Origin: Acidimicrobiaceae bacterium
GTDB lineage: Bacteria; Actinomycetota; Acidimicrobiia; Acidimicrobiales; Ilumatobacteraceae
Assembly (NCBI GenBank): GCA_947486675.1
Contig: CANKUF010000067.1
Location: 1-5,254, forward strand
Direction: 5' to 3'
DNA: 5,254 bases
Positions 1 to 5,254 of this stretch are shown one piece after another. The position numbers and the translations under genes are program-made. Each line of letters starts with the position of its first letter. Within the stretch, counting starts at the first letter, position 1. The notes under the pieces are model-generated. The model had not been told where the DNA came from. It was given only the letters and a program-made list of their open reading frames with translations, and ran no database searches.

Positions 1-1637
1 TCAGTGCAACCGTTGATCTTGAATGGTCGAAGTCCCAAGAGGCATCAGAAGCCGAATTGCAGGAAGTGGTGCGCTGGCGTCGTGAGAATCAACCAGGTGG
101 ACAAAACGCGGGCTCGGTGTTTGTTAACCCAGAGCCGGGCAAGGTATCTGCTGGGGCAGTGATCGATGAACTCGGAATGCGTGGACTGCGCGTTGGTTCG
201 GCTCAAGTTTCAGAAAAGCACGCCAACTTTATTCAGGCAGATGAACATGGCAGCGCGCACGATGTTGTTGCGCTGATGGCAGAAATACGTCGTCGTGTGC
301 GCGATGAGCGAGGGTATGTGTTGCGCAGCGAGATTCGACTTGTTGGGTTCGAAGATGCAACTGATCCAGCAATTGTGGAATTGCTCAACAAAGATTCCGA
401 AGTTGGTGTTTCTACCATTCGTCTCGAACAAGTTTTTGATAAGTCTTCCACTGCGAACGAAACGACCGATGGAACGATCCCGGTGTCGGTACTCAATGGC
501 GAAGTGATCCGAATTGTCGACTCAGATGTGTCTGAAGAAGTGCTTGATGAACTGCGAGAAGCGTTTGGTCGTGATGCAACTCGCGACGTCACCCGCGATG
601 CGACCATCGTTCCCATAACTAGTGCAACGGCAAATCCAACATCGCCAACGAAAGTTCCCGATGTAGAACCTGTTGCACCAGCAGAACGCGTGGTGATCGT
701 GGATGACGATTTGCGAATCGTGACCGACGATGACTTCCCAGCAGACACCATGTCCCAGAGTGTGCATCGCGCGCCAACGTCGACTCGCGTGGCAATTTTT
801 GATGACGAACTCATGCCAAGCATTGATGTTGATGGAAGTTCAAGCGGTGCGGTCATTATTGACGGGACGGCATGGACCGAACTTTCGTTGGCTCGTCGTG
901 TAGTTAACGGTGCAAAGCAGTTAGTCAAAATGCGCGGAGTTAATCGACGCAAACAACTCCTCGTTGTTGGTGGTTCACTTCTTGCAGGAGTTGTGTTTGT
1001 TCTCATCGTGCTTGCATCACCAATTGTGGCTGTGCGCAACATTGATATTGAGGGAGCCAAGTATGCGAACTCCACGTTGATTGAAACAGTGTCGAAGAGT
1101 TTGCGAGGCAAGTCGGTGCTTACTGTTGACACCAATGCTGCGCAAAAACTGTTGGAGACAGATCCGTGGATTGAGTCAGTGCGGATAAAGACCTACTTGC
1201 CAGGACGCGCAGTAATTGAAATTCAGGAGCGTATGCCTATTGCGTGGTTCCTAGGCGTAGATAATCAAGGCAGAGTGATTGATCAGGATGGACGCGTGCT
1301 CGCTGTGGTCAATGGTCGTCCAACCGAGTACATGCTGATCGATGGCACTGGCCCCAATTTGATTGCCGGTGCAATGGCTTCTGAGTCCTATGCCGCAGCC
1401 GCCCAATTGGCAATGTCGCTGCCAGAAGAGATTCGGCCAGTCGTGAAAAACATGGGCGTTAATGGCCCAAATCAGGTAACGATGACCTTGCTCACGGGGG
1501 CGGTAGTGAATTTTGGTGAACCCGTAGACCTACGAAACAAGCTCGTCAATGTTGTTGTGATTCTGCGTCGCCAGGACATCAACCAGATCGCAGGCATCGA
1601 TGTGTCATCTGGAACCCCCGTGGTGTCCTCGCCATAA
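1..1637 (+). CDS. murB-ftsQ: MurB-FtsQ fusion protein, 5'-partial: UDP-N-acetylenolpyruvoylglucosamine reductase C-terminal domain joined to cell-division protein FtsQ
   Basis: The frame is open from base 3 to the TAA at 1635-1637, giving 544 visible residues; the TTG at 57 is only an internal Leu codon. Residues below are numbered from that Leu. Residues 1-98 match the MurB C-terminal domain. GGQNAGSVFVNP (14-25) carries the Ser20 expected to be the flavin proton donor, and SEIRLVG (91-97) carries the expected catalytic Glu92. MurB reduces UDP-GlcNAc-enolpyruvate to UDP-MurNAc in the cytosol; its FAD-binding N-terminal part lies outside the window. Residues 99-290 form an acidic, low-complexity linker. 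Next come a basic stretch (280-300), one membrane helix (about 301-321), a POTRA domain (about 326-398) and the FtsQ beta domain, ending in GIDVSSGTPVVSSP. FtsQ partners FtsB and FtsL at the septum. Topology is consistent because both MurB and the FtsQ tail are cytosolic. Domain calls are secure; that one polypeptide is made is inferred from the uninterrupted frame. Confidence 0.9.
   Translation, partial: SATVDLEWSKSQEASEAELQEVVRWRRENQPGGQNAGSVFVNPEPGKVSAGAVIDELGMRGLRVGSAQVSEKHANFIQADEHGSAHDVVALMAEIRRRVRDERGYVLRSEIRLVGFEDATDPAIVELLNKDSEVGVSTIRLEQVFDKSSTANETTDGTIPVSVLNGEVIRIVDSDVSEEVLDELREAFGRDATRDVTRDATIVPITSATANPTSPTKVPDVEPVAPAERVVIVDDDLRIVTDDDFPADTMSQSVHRAPTSTRVAIFDDELMPSIDVDGSSSGAVIIDGTAWTELSLARRVVNGAKQLVKMRGVNRRKQLLVVGGSLLAGVVFVLIVLASPIVAVRNIDIEGAKYANSTLIETVSKSLRGKSVLTVDTNAAQKLLETDPWIESVRIKTYLPGRAVIEIQERMPIAWFLGVDNQGRVIDQDGRVLAVVNGRPTEYMLIDGTGPNLIAGAMASESYAAAAQLAMSLPEEIRPVVKNMGVNGPNQVTMTLLTGAVVNFGEPVDLRNKLVNVVVILRRQDINQIAGIDVSSGTPVVSSP
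351..932 (+). other. Acidic interdomain linker of the MurB-FtsQ fusion with repeated hydrophobic/acidic motifs
   Basis: This stretch encodes residues 99-292 between the MurB end and the FtsQ membrane anchor. It resembles neither family and is rich in Asp, Glu, Thr, Ser and Val. Four degenerate copies of a short hydrophobic strand followed by acidic residues can be read: VIRIVDSDV (150-158), RVVIVDDDL (211-219), RVAIFDDEL (244-252) and GAVIIDGTAW (264-273). Copies two and three are clearly alike; the others are weaker. A flexible tether with short binding motifs is the simplest reading, but no partner can be named. In-frame ATG codons occur at 750, 813 and 930, none with a convincing Shine-Dalgarno, so a separate FtsQ start inside the linker is not supported although not excluded. 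Confidence 0.6.
570..605 (+). repeat. Three tandem tetrapeptide repeats (RDAT-RDVT-RDAT) in the linker
   Basis: Codons 172-183 of the fusion read RDAT, RDVT, RDAT, which is three 12-nt units in a row. The units differ at synonymous positions (CGT/CGC, GAT/GAC, GCA/GCG), so the repeat is old or maintained at the protein level rather than a fresh slippage event. It lies in the low-complexity linker, where length variation between relatives would be expected. Confidence 0.6.
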
Positions 1638-1649
1638 CCGACCCTGATG

Positions 1650-1689
1650 CGAGGCTTCCCATGCGGGGTGTGTTGGTCAACTAGCCTCG
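1650..1689. repeat. Inverted repeat in the ftsQ-ftsZ intergenic region
   Basis: CGAGGCT (1650-1656) is the exact reverse complement of AGCCTCG (1683-1689), giving a 7-bp stem that G-T pairs can extend outward by two. The 26-nt loop contains a small nested hairpin, CCC (1658-1660) against GGG (1665-1667) with loop ATGC. No run of T follows, so this is not a classical intrinsic terminator. It could be RNA structure in the ftsZ leader, an operator-like site, or chance. The repeat itself is seen directly; the role is unknown. Confidence 0.4.
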
Positions 1690-1695
1690 TGAACG

Positions 1696-1711
1696 ACGCC
1701 ATTGGGGGCGT
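1696..1711 (+). repeat. Short hairpin upstream of ftsZ
   Basis: ACGCC (1696-1700) pairs with GGCGT (1707-1711) around the loop ATTGGG. Only three T residues follow the start of the tail, so termination here is unlikely. It sits about 25 nt upstream of the ftsZ Shine-Dalgarno, and together with the preceding inverted repeat it makes most of the 115-nt gap potentially structured. A stem this short may be accidental. Confidence 0.3.
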
Positions 1712-1737
1712 TTCGCATATATCGAGTAATCGTTAAC

Positions 1738-1742
1738 GGAGG
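1738..1742 (+). promoter_or_regulatory. Strong Shine-Dalgarno GGAGG deciding the ftsZ start
   Basis: GGAGG at 1738-1742 lies one base before the ATG at 1744 but ten bases before the in-frame ATG at 1753. The second spacing is workable and the first is not, so initiation at 1753 is favoured. The resulting N-terminus, [14 protein letters not shown], agrees with the usual actinobacterial FtsZ beginning. It is the only clear Shine-Dalgarno seen at a gene start in the window. Confidence 0.8.
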
Positions 1743-1752
1743 CATGAACAAT

Positions 1753-2856
1753 ATGGCTGGAGCACCGCACAACTTTCTTGCAGTGATCAAGGTAATTGGC
1801 GTGGGCGGCGGCGGCATTAACGCTGTGCAGCGCATGATTGACTCCGGAATGAAGGGTGTTGAGTTCATTGCGATAAACACCGATGCACAGGCGCTCATGA
1901 TGAGCGATGCAGAAGTGAAGATTGATATTGGTCGCGAATTCACTCGTGGTCTCGGTGCAGGAAGCGATCCTGAAGTTGGTCGTGAAGCAGCAGAGTCGAG
2001 TCGCGCAGAAATTGAAGAACTTGTTGCTGGCGCCGACATGGTGTTTATCACCGCAGGTGAAGGTGGCGGAACGGGAACTGGTGCAGCACCAGTTATTGCA
2101 GAAATTTCACGCGCCGCTGGAGCGCTCACTGTTGGCATCGTGACACGGCCATTTAATTTTGAAGGTCGCCGTCGTGCGTTGCAAGCAGAAGCAGGAATTT
2201 CGAAGCTTCGCGAAAAAGTAGACACGCTGATCGTTATTCCAAACGAGCGCTTACTTACCATTTCGAGTGACAAGACGAGCTTGTTGGCAGCATTCGCAAC
2301 AGCAGACCAGGTTCTGCTCGATGGAGTAGTGGGAATCACCGGGTTAATCATGACCCCAGGTCTCATTAACACCGACTTTGCCGACGTGAAAATGATTTTG
2401 AAGAATGCAGGAACTTCGCTGATGGGAATCGGTCGTGGAACCGGAGACAATCGTGCGACAGTTGCTGCTAACGCTGCAATTAACTCGCCGCTACTTGAAT
2501 CCTCGGTTGAGGGCGCTCGCGGAATCTTGTTGAACATCGCAGGTCCTTCAGACCTTGGATTGTTCGAAGTGAACACCGCGTCAGAAATCATTCACGCAGT
2601 TGCGCACCCAGACGCAAACATCATCTTCGGATCAGTTATCGACGACGAACTTGTTGACGAGGTGAAGATCACAGTGATCGCTGCCGGATTTGATCGTGGA
2701 GACAACACCAGTTCACGTCAGCGCGAACCGCGTGCGGGTGATACCGGTCGTATTCCAGAACAGCGTGGAAGTCGTTTGAAGGAATTGTTCGGTGCTGGTG
2801 AAGACCCACTGCGCGATGACGATGACGGTCTTGACGTTCCTTCGTTCCTGAAGTAA
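1753..2856 (+). CDS. ftsZ: Cell division protein FtsZ
   Basis: This is the tubulin-like GTPase that polymerises into the Z-ring at midcell and organises septal wall synthesis. The 367-residue product has the N-terminal nucleotide-binding glycine run ([10 protein letters not shown], 16-25), the tubulin signature GGGTGTG (104-110), and the T7 synergy loop [11 protein letters not shown] (206-216), whose Asp208 and Asp211 complete the GTPase site of the neighbouring subunit. A short variable linker (about 315-356) leads to the conserved C-terminal peptide DVPSFLK (361-367), the usual docking site for SepF and other partners. The start is set by the GGAGG at 1738; the frame is open upstream to a TTG at 1702, but that extension is not FtsZ-like. 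No ftsA precedes it, as in actinobacteria, so membrane anchoring probably falls to the SepF encoded two genes downstream. yggS starts 8 nt after the stop. No catalytic residue looks lost. Confidence 0.97.
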   Translation: MAGAPHNFLAVIKVIGVGGGGINAVQRMIDSGMKGVEFIAINTDAQALMMSDAEVKIDIGREFTRGLGAGSDPEVGREAAESSRAEIEELVAGADMVFITAGEGGGTGTGAAPVIAEISRAAGALTVGIVTRPFNFEGRRRALQAEAGISKLREKVDTLIVIPNERLLTISSDKTSLLAAFATADQVLLDGVVGITGLIMTPGLINTDFADVKMILKNAGTSLMGIGRGTGDNRATVAANAAINSPLLESSVEGARGILLNIAGPSDLGLFEVNTASEIIHAVAHPDANIIFGSVIDDELVDEVKITVIAAGFDRGDNTSSRQREPRAGDTGRIPEQRGSRLKELFGAGEDPLRDDDDGLDVPSFLK

Positions 2857-2864
2857 CTCTCACG

Positions 2865-3527
2865 TTGGATCAGCGCAGTGTTAGCGAGGCTGTTGCAGCG
2901 CTGCGTAATCGGATAACTCTGGCAGGCGGCACAAACGTCGCTCTTGTTGGAGTATCGAAAACGTTTGGTTCCGAGGCGTGGCGGTTTGCCAAAGTTGCGG
3001 GTTGTGATGCAGTTGGCGAGAACTATGCCCAAGAAGTTGTGCAAAAAGCAGGTGAGGTGGCGCTGGCCGATCGCTTGCCCGTGCACTTCATCGGGCAATT
3101 GCAATCAAACAAGATAAAGCAACTGGTTGGCATAGTCGATGTTTGGCAGTCCATCGACCGTCTGGCGCTGTTAACCGAAATTGCCAAGCGCACATCCAGG
3201 TCGGGCACCCAAGTGTTGTTGCAGGTAAATGTGACTGGCGAAGGTGACAAGGGTGGTTGCACACCTGCACAAGTTGGAGAGCTATCCCGCGCTGCGCGTG
3301 ATTTGGGCCTTGAAGTTCTAGGACTCATGGCGGTTGGCCCCACGAATGAAGACCCCATCGTGACCCGTTCAGCATTTCGCATGCTTCGCACGTTGGTCGA
3401 TGAGCATGGATTGCAACAGTGCAGCATGGGCATGACCGGCGACCTCGAGATTGCTGTAGAAGAGGGAAGCACCATGGTGCGTGTGGGGTCAGCCCTGTTC
3501 GGCAACCGTCCATCACCGCATAGGTAA
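2865..3527 (+). CDS. yggS: YggS/PROSC-family pyridoxal phosphate homeostasis protein
   Basis: This is a cytosolic PLP-binding protein with an alanine-racemase-like TIM-barrel fold. It has no established enzyme activity and helps control free pyridoxal phosphate and amino-acid pools. The 220-residue product has the PLP-lysine motif LVGVSKTF with Lys32, GENYAQE (51-57), HFIGQLQSNK (74-83), GLMAVGP (163-169), SMGM (187-190) and the phosphate-binding end GSTMVRVGSALFGNR (201-215). The usual SMGMS reads SMGMT here, a mild change. Length is slightly below the common 225-240. The start is taken as the TTG at 2865, 8 nt after ftsZ, because the following DQRSVSEAVAALR matches the expected first helix. 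No good Shine-Dalgarno is present, so translational coupling to ftsZ is likely. The gene sits in the conserved ftsZ-sepF interval, but a direct division role is not shown. Confidence 0.93.
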   Translation: MDQRSVSEAVAALRNRITLAGGTNVALVGVSKTFGSEAWRFAKVAGCDAVGENYAQEVVQKAGEVALADRLPVHFIGQLQSNKIKQLVGIVDVWQSIDRLALLTEIAKRTSRSGTQVLLQVNVTGEGDKGGCTPAQVGELSRAARDLGLEVLGLMAVGPTNEDPIVTRSAFRMLRTLVDEHGLQQCSMGMTGDLEIAVEEGSTMVRVGSALFGNRPSPHR

Positions 3528-3534
3528 GTTGTTG

Positions 3535-3540
3535 TAACCT
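3535..3540 (+). promoter_or_regulatory. Possible -10 element for a leaderless sepF transcript
   Basis: TAACCT fits the TANNNT -10 pattern and ends 7 nt before the sepF ATG at 3548, the distance expected if transcription began at or next to the start codon. No recognisable -35 is found 16-18 nt upstream, and the sepF start lacks a Shine-Dalgarno. Such hexamers are common by chance, so this is a weak candidate. Confidence 0.2.
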
Positions 3541-3547
3541 TTAGACG

Positions 3548-4114
3548 ATGTCAATGTTTAGACGAGCAATGGATTACCTGGGCCTCGGACCAGATGACGC
3601 GTATGACGATTACGACGCTTCAATTGCCGTTGAACGCCCACAGCCACGTCGCCGCCCAGAGCCGCGCGGACGCATGGCTCGTCAAGAAGAAGAGTATGAC
3701 GACTACGAAGAGTACGACGATGAAATCGCCGATCCACGCGCAGATGTTCGCGCTCCACGTGCACCTCGCGGTGTAAACACCCGTGCACCGCAGCAGCGAG
3801 ATGACTCCAGCGTGCAAGTGCGTCCATCCAATGGTGGTCTGCGCGCGCAGCCAACAGTTCGTCCGCTCTCAGCAAATTCTGCACAGCCGGTTGAAGTGCG
3901 ACCAACGCGTTACGACCAAGCGAAAGAAGTTGCCGACTTGTTTAAGAGTGGCAACTCGGTGTTGCTCAACATTGGTTCTGCCGACAGCGAAGTTGCTCGA
4001 CGCTTACTCGATTTCACCAGTGGATTAATTTACGGAATGCAAGGCACCATGGAAAAGGTGTCCCCAGGCGTGTTCCTTATTAAGCCATTCGGCGCAAGTT
4101 CACCGCGCGGCTGA
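3548..4114 (+). CDS. sepF: Cell division protein SepF
   Basis: SepF is a peripheral membrane protein that binds the FtsZ C-terminal peptide and tethers and bundles Z-ring filaments; it is the main FtsZ anchor in actinobacteria, which lack FtsA. The 188-residue product opens with the amphipathic membrane-targeting helix (MSMFRRAMDYLGLG, 1-14). A disordered linker (about 15-118) follows, with tyrosine/aspartate-rich patches (YDDYD 19-23 and YDDYEEYDDE 50-59) and an Arg/Pro/Gln-rich part. The conserved dimerising, FtsZ-binding core lies at about 120-182, including YDQAKEVADLFKSGNSVLLN, ARRLLDFTSGLIYGMQG and the closing KVSPGVFLIKP. The ATG at 3548 is chosen because it yields the characteristic MSMF(W)RRAM start; the ATG at 3554 would remove two residues. 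It begins 20 nt after yggS and ends one base before yggT. Confidence 0.95.
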   Translation: MSMFRRAMDYLGLGPDDAYDDYDASIAVERPQPRRRPEPRGRMARQEEEYDDYEEYDDEIADPRADVRAPRAPRGVNTRAPQQRDDSSVQVRPSNGGLRAQPTVRPLSANSAQPVEVRPTRYDQAKEVADLFKSGNSVLLNIGSADSEVARRLLDFTSGLIYGMQGTMEKVSPGVFLIKPFGASSPRG

Positions 4115-4115
4115 C

Positions 4116-4355
4116 GTGTTTATCATCTGCAACGCGCTTGCGATTTTTACGTTCTTGGTATACGCACGAGTGATTTTGTCGTGGTTCCCAGCAAGTCCAA
4201 ATGGCATCTTCGGACAAATTTCGCGCATCGTTTACCAAGTCACCGATCCGGTGTTGTTGCCAGTTCGACGTGCGCTCCCACTTGTCGGTCCGCTTGATTT
4301 GTCGCCAATCGTTGTGGTGATCGGACTGTCAATTCTTCAAAATGTCATTTGCTGA
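4116..4355 (+). CDS. yggT: YggT-family small integral membrane protein (YlmG-like)
   Basis: This is a 79-residue membrane protein of the YggT/YlmG family, commonly encoded beside sepF in Gram-positive bacteria and cyanobacteria. Its exact biochemical role is unsettled; links to division, membrane organisation and osmotic tolerance have been suggested for relatives. The N-terminal helix (about 2-24) ends in the family motif ARVILSWFP (17-25). A conserved amphipathic middle segment TDPVLLPVRRALP (43-55) and DLSPI (61-65) lead into the second helix (about 62-79). The start is the GTG at 4116, one base after the sepF stop. There is no separate Shine-Dalgarno, so termination-reinitiation coupling to sepF is likely. 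The length is at the short end for the family and the protein ends almost directly after the second helix. Confidence 0.9.
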   Translation: MFIICNALAIFTFLVYARVILSWFPASPNGIFGQISRIVYQVTDPVLLPVRRALPLVGPLDLSPIVVVIGLSILQNVIC

Positions 4356-4360
4356 TTGCG

Positions 4361-4389
4361 GTGAACCGAGAGTAACGAAGTCGTACACT
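4361..4389 (+). promoter_or_regulatory. Candidate promoter for ileS, possibly leaderless
   Basis: TACACT (4384-4389) fits the TANNNT -10 pattern and lies 8 nt before the ileS GTG. GTGAAC (4361-4366), a partial -35 match with the central TGA retained, stands 17 nt upstream of it. With no Shine-Dalgarno in the 42-nt spacer, transcription starting at or near the GTG would explain initiation. This rests on pattern matching only, and read-through from yggT is equally possible. Confidence 0.35.
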
Positions 4390-4397
4390 TACGCACC

Positions 4398-5254
4398 GTG
4401 ACGTATCCGCAAGTTGATCCGCAGCCAAATTTCCCGGCTATTGAAACCGAAACACTGAAGTTTTGGCAGGAAGACAACACCTTTGTTGCCTCCGTTGAGC
4501 AGCATCCATCTACTGGAGATGCGTCCAATGAATTTGTGTTTTACGACGGTCCACCGTTTGCTAACGGGTTGCCGCACTACGGACACTTGCTCACTGGGTT
4601 TGTTAAAGATGCAGTTCCTCGCTATCAAACCATGCGCGGCAAGCGAGTAGAGCGTCGCTTCGGTTGGGATTGTCACGGTTTACCTGCAGAAGCCGAAGCA
4701 GAGCGTCAGCTTGGAATTTCGGGAACACAAGCAATTACCGATTACGGCATTGACAAGTTCAACGACTATTGCAAAGTTTCGGTGCTGCAATACACAGCCG
4801 ACTGGGAGCGATACGTCACTCGTCAAGCTCGATGGGTGGATTTCACAAACGATTACAAAACACTCGACACGTCGTATATGGAAAGTGTGATGTGGGCGTT
4901 TAAGGCGTTGTGGGACAAGGGACTCATTTACGAAGGCTTCCGCGTGTTGCCGTACTCGTGGGCACTAGAAACACCACTGTCTAATACCGAGACCCGTATG
5001 GACGACGCCTACAAGATGGTGCAAGACCCGGCGCTCACCGTTGCCTTTGTATTGGAATCTGGCGACAACTTGCTGGCATGGACAACGACGCCATGGACAT
5101 TGCCGAGCAACCTTGCGTTGGCTGTTGCACCAGATGTTGACTATGTGCGCGTGCGTCATGACGACAAGGTGTACGTGCTGGCAGAAGCTCGCTTAGCCGC
5201 TTACGCGAAAGAACTCGACGGGGCAGAAGTACTTGGCACCGTTCGTGGATCAGA
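4398..5254 (+). CDS. ileS: Isoleucyl-tRNA synthetase, type 2 (eukaryote-like), 3'-partial
   Basis: This class I synthetase attaches isoleucine to tRNA-Ile and edits valine. The window holds 285 codons plus two bases; the frame is open to the right edge, so most of the roughly 1000-residue enzyme is outside. Visible parts are the N-terminal helix region ([14 protein letters not shown]), the Rossmann-fold HIGH-type signature HYGH (60-63) within [33 protein letters not shown] (88-102), the segment [13 protein letters not shown] (145-157), and the first part of the CP1 editing domain with the Thr-rich [11 protein letters not shown] (228-238). NGLPHYGH and [12 protein letters not shown] are typical of the type 2 clade found in eukaryotic cytosol, actinobacteria and MupA-like enzymes. 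The GTG at 4398 is the first start codon after an in-frame TGA at 4362 and gives the expected N-terminus. Reduced mupirocin sensitivity is expected for the clade, not shown here. Confidence 0.95.
   Translation, partial: MTYPQVDPQPNFPAIETETLKFWQEDNTFVASVEQHPSTGDASNEFVFYDGPPFANGLPHYGHLLTGFVKDAVPRYQTMRGKRVERRFGWDCHGLPAEAEAERQLGISGTQAITDYGIDKFNDYCKVSVLQYTADWERYVTRQARWVDFTNDYKTLDTSYMESVMWAFKALWDKGLIYEGFRVLPYSWALETPLSNTETRMDDAYKMVQDPALTVAFVLESGDNLLAWTTTPWTLPSNLALAVAPDVDYVRVRHDDKVYVLAEARLAAYAKELDGAEVLGTVRGS

Noticed and set aside
750..932. Separate ftsQ start at internal ATG codons (750, 813, 930)
   Set aside because: None has a Shine-Dalgarno at proper spacing, and the frame is continuous with MurB. 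Internal initiation cannot be excluded but is not supported.
233..1135. Long antisense open frame (300 codons) opposite murB-ftsQ
   Set aside because: It is rich in Ser, Thr and Arg with no recognisable domain and lies exactly opposite a frame with clear MurB and FtsQ homology; it is a by-product of codon use on the + strand.
1650..1711. Intrinsic terminator between ftsQ and ftsZ
   Set aside because: Hairpins can be drawn, but no T-tract follows either stem, so they are reported only as inverted repeats.
1677..2591. Long antisense open frame (304 codons) opposite ftsZ
   Set aside because: Its low-complexity Pro/Ser/Ala composition and full overlap with a well-conserved ftsZ make it a shadow frame.
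2718..3505. Antisense frames opposite the ftsZ end and yggS
   Set aside because: They have no family resemblance and no plausible start signals, and conserved + strand genes account for the whole region.
3558..4028. Overlapping small frames on both strands within sepF
   Set aside because: They arise from the repetitive Asp/Tyr/Arg codons of the SepF linker; none resembles a known protein.
1..5254. CRISPR array, tRNA/rRNA genes, insertion sequences or attachment sites
   Set aside because: No regularly spaced repeats, cloverleaf-like sequence, transposase-like frame or terminal inverted repeats were seen; the window is densely filled by conserved housekeeping genes.

Overview
The window is a division and cell-wall (dcw) gene block read entirely on the + strand: murB-ftsQ (one continuous frame, cut at the left edge), ftsZ, yggS, sepF, yggT and ileS (cut at the right edge). 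The order ftsQ-ftsZ without ftsA, followed by a yggS/sepF/yggT set, the FtsZ N-terminus, and an IleRS of the eukaryote-like type 2 all point to Actinomycetota. Base composition by eye is near 50% GC, well below Streptomyces or Mycobacterium. This suggests one of the moderate-GC, often uncultured aquatic lineages (Acidimicrobiia-like). That placement is inference.

Layout. Bases 1-1637: the C-terminal catalytic part of MurB runs without a stop through a long acidic linker into a complete FtsQ (membrane anchor, POTRA, C-terminal beta domain). Bases 1638-1752: a non-coding leader with two inverted repeats and a strong Shine-Dalgarno. Bases 1753-2856: ftsZ. Bases 2865-3527: yggS. Bases 3548-4114: sepF. 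Bases 4116-4355: yggT. Bases 4356-4397: a short spacer with a candidate promoter. Bases 4398-5254: the first 285 codons of ileS. From ftsZ to yggT the gaps are 8, 20 and 1 nt, so these genes are probably co-transcribed and partly translationally coupled.

How the genes fit together. MurB makes UDP-MurNAc for peptidoglycan. FtsQ belongs to the FtsQ-FtsL-FtsB complex that licenses septal synthesis. FtsZ forms the Z-ring, and SepF anchors FtsZ to the membrane in organisms lacking FtsA. YggT is a small membrane protein usually found beside SepF. YggS handles PLP homeostasis, and IleRS charges tRNA-Ile.

Most notable is the in-frame joining of MurB to FtsQ. It would physically tether a cytosolic precursor enzyme to the divisome through a roughly 190-residue linker carrying repeated hydrophobic/acidic motifs. 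Secondary points are the absence of yfiH and divIVA from places where many actinobacteria have them, no room for an ileS T-box, and a possible leaderless promoter for ileS. No RNA gene, mobile element or CRISPR array was seen.
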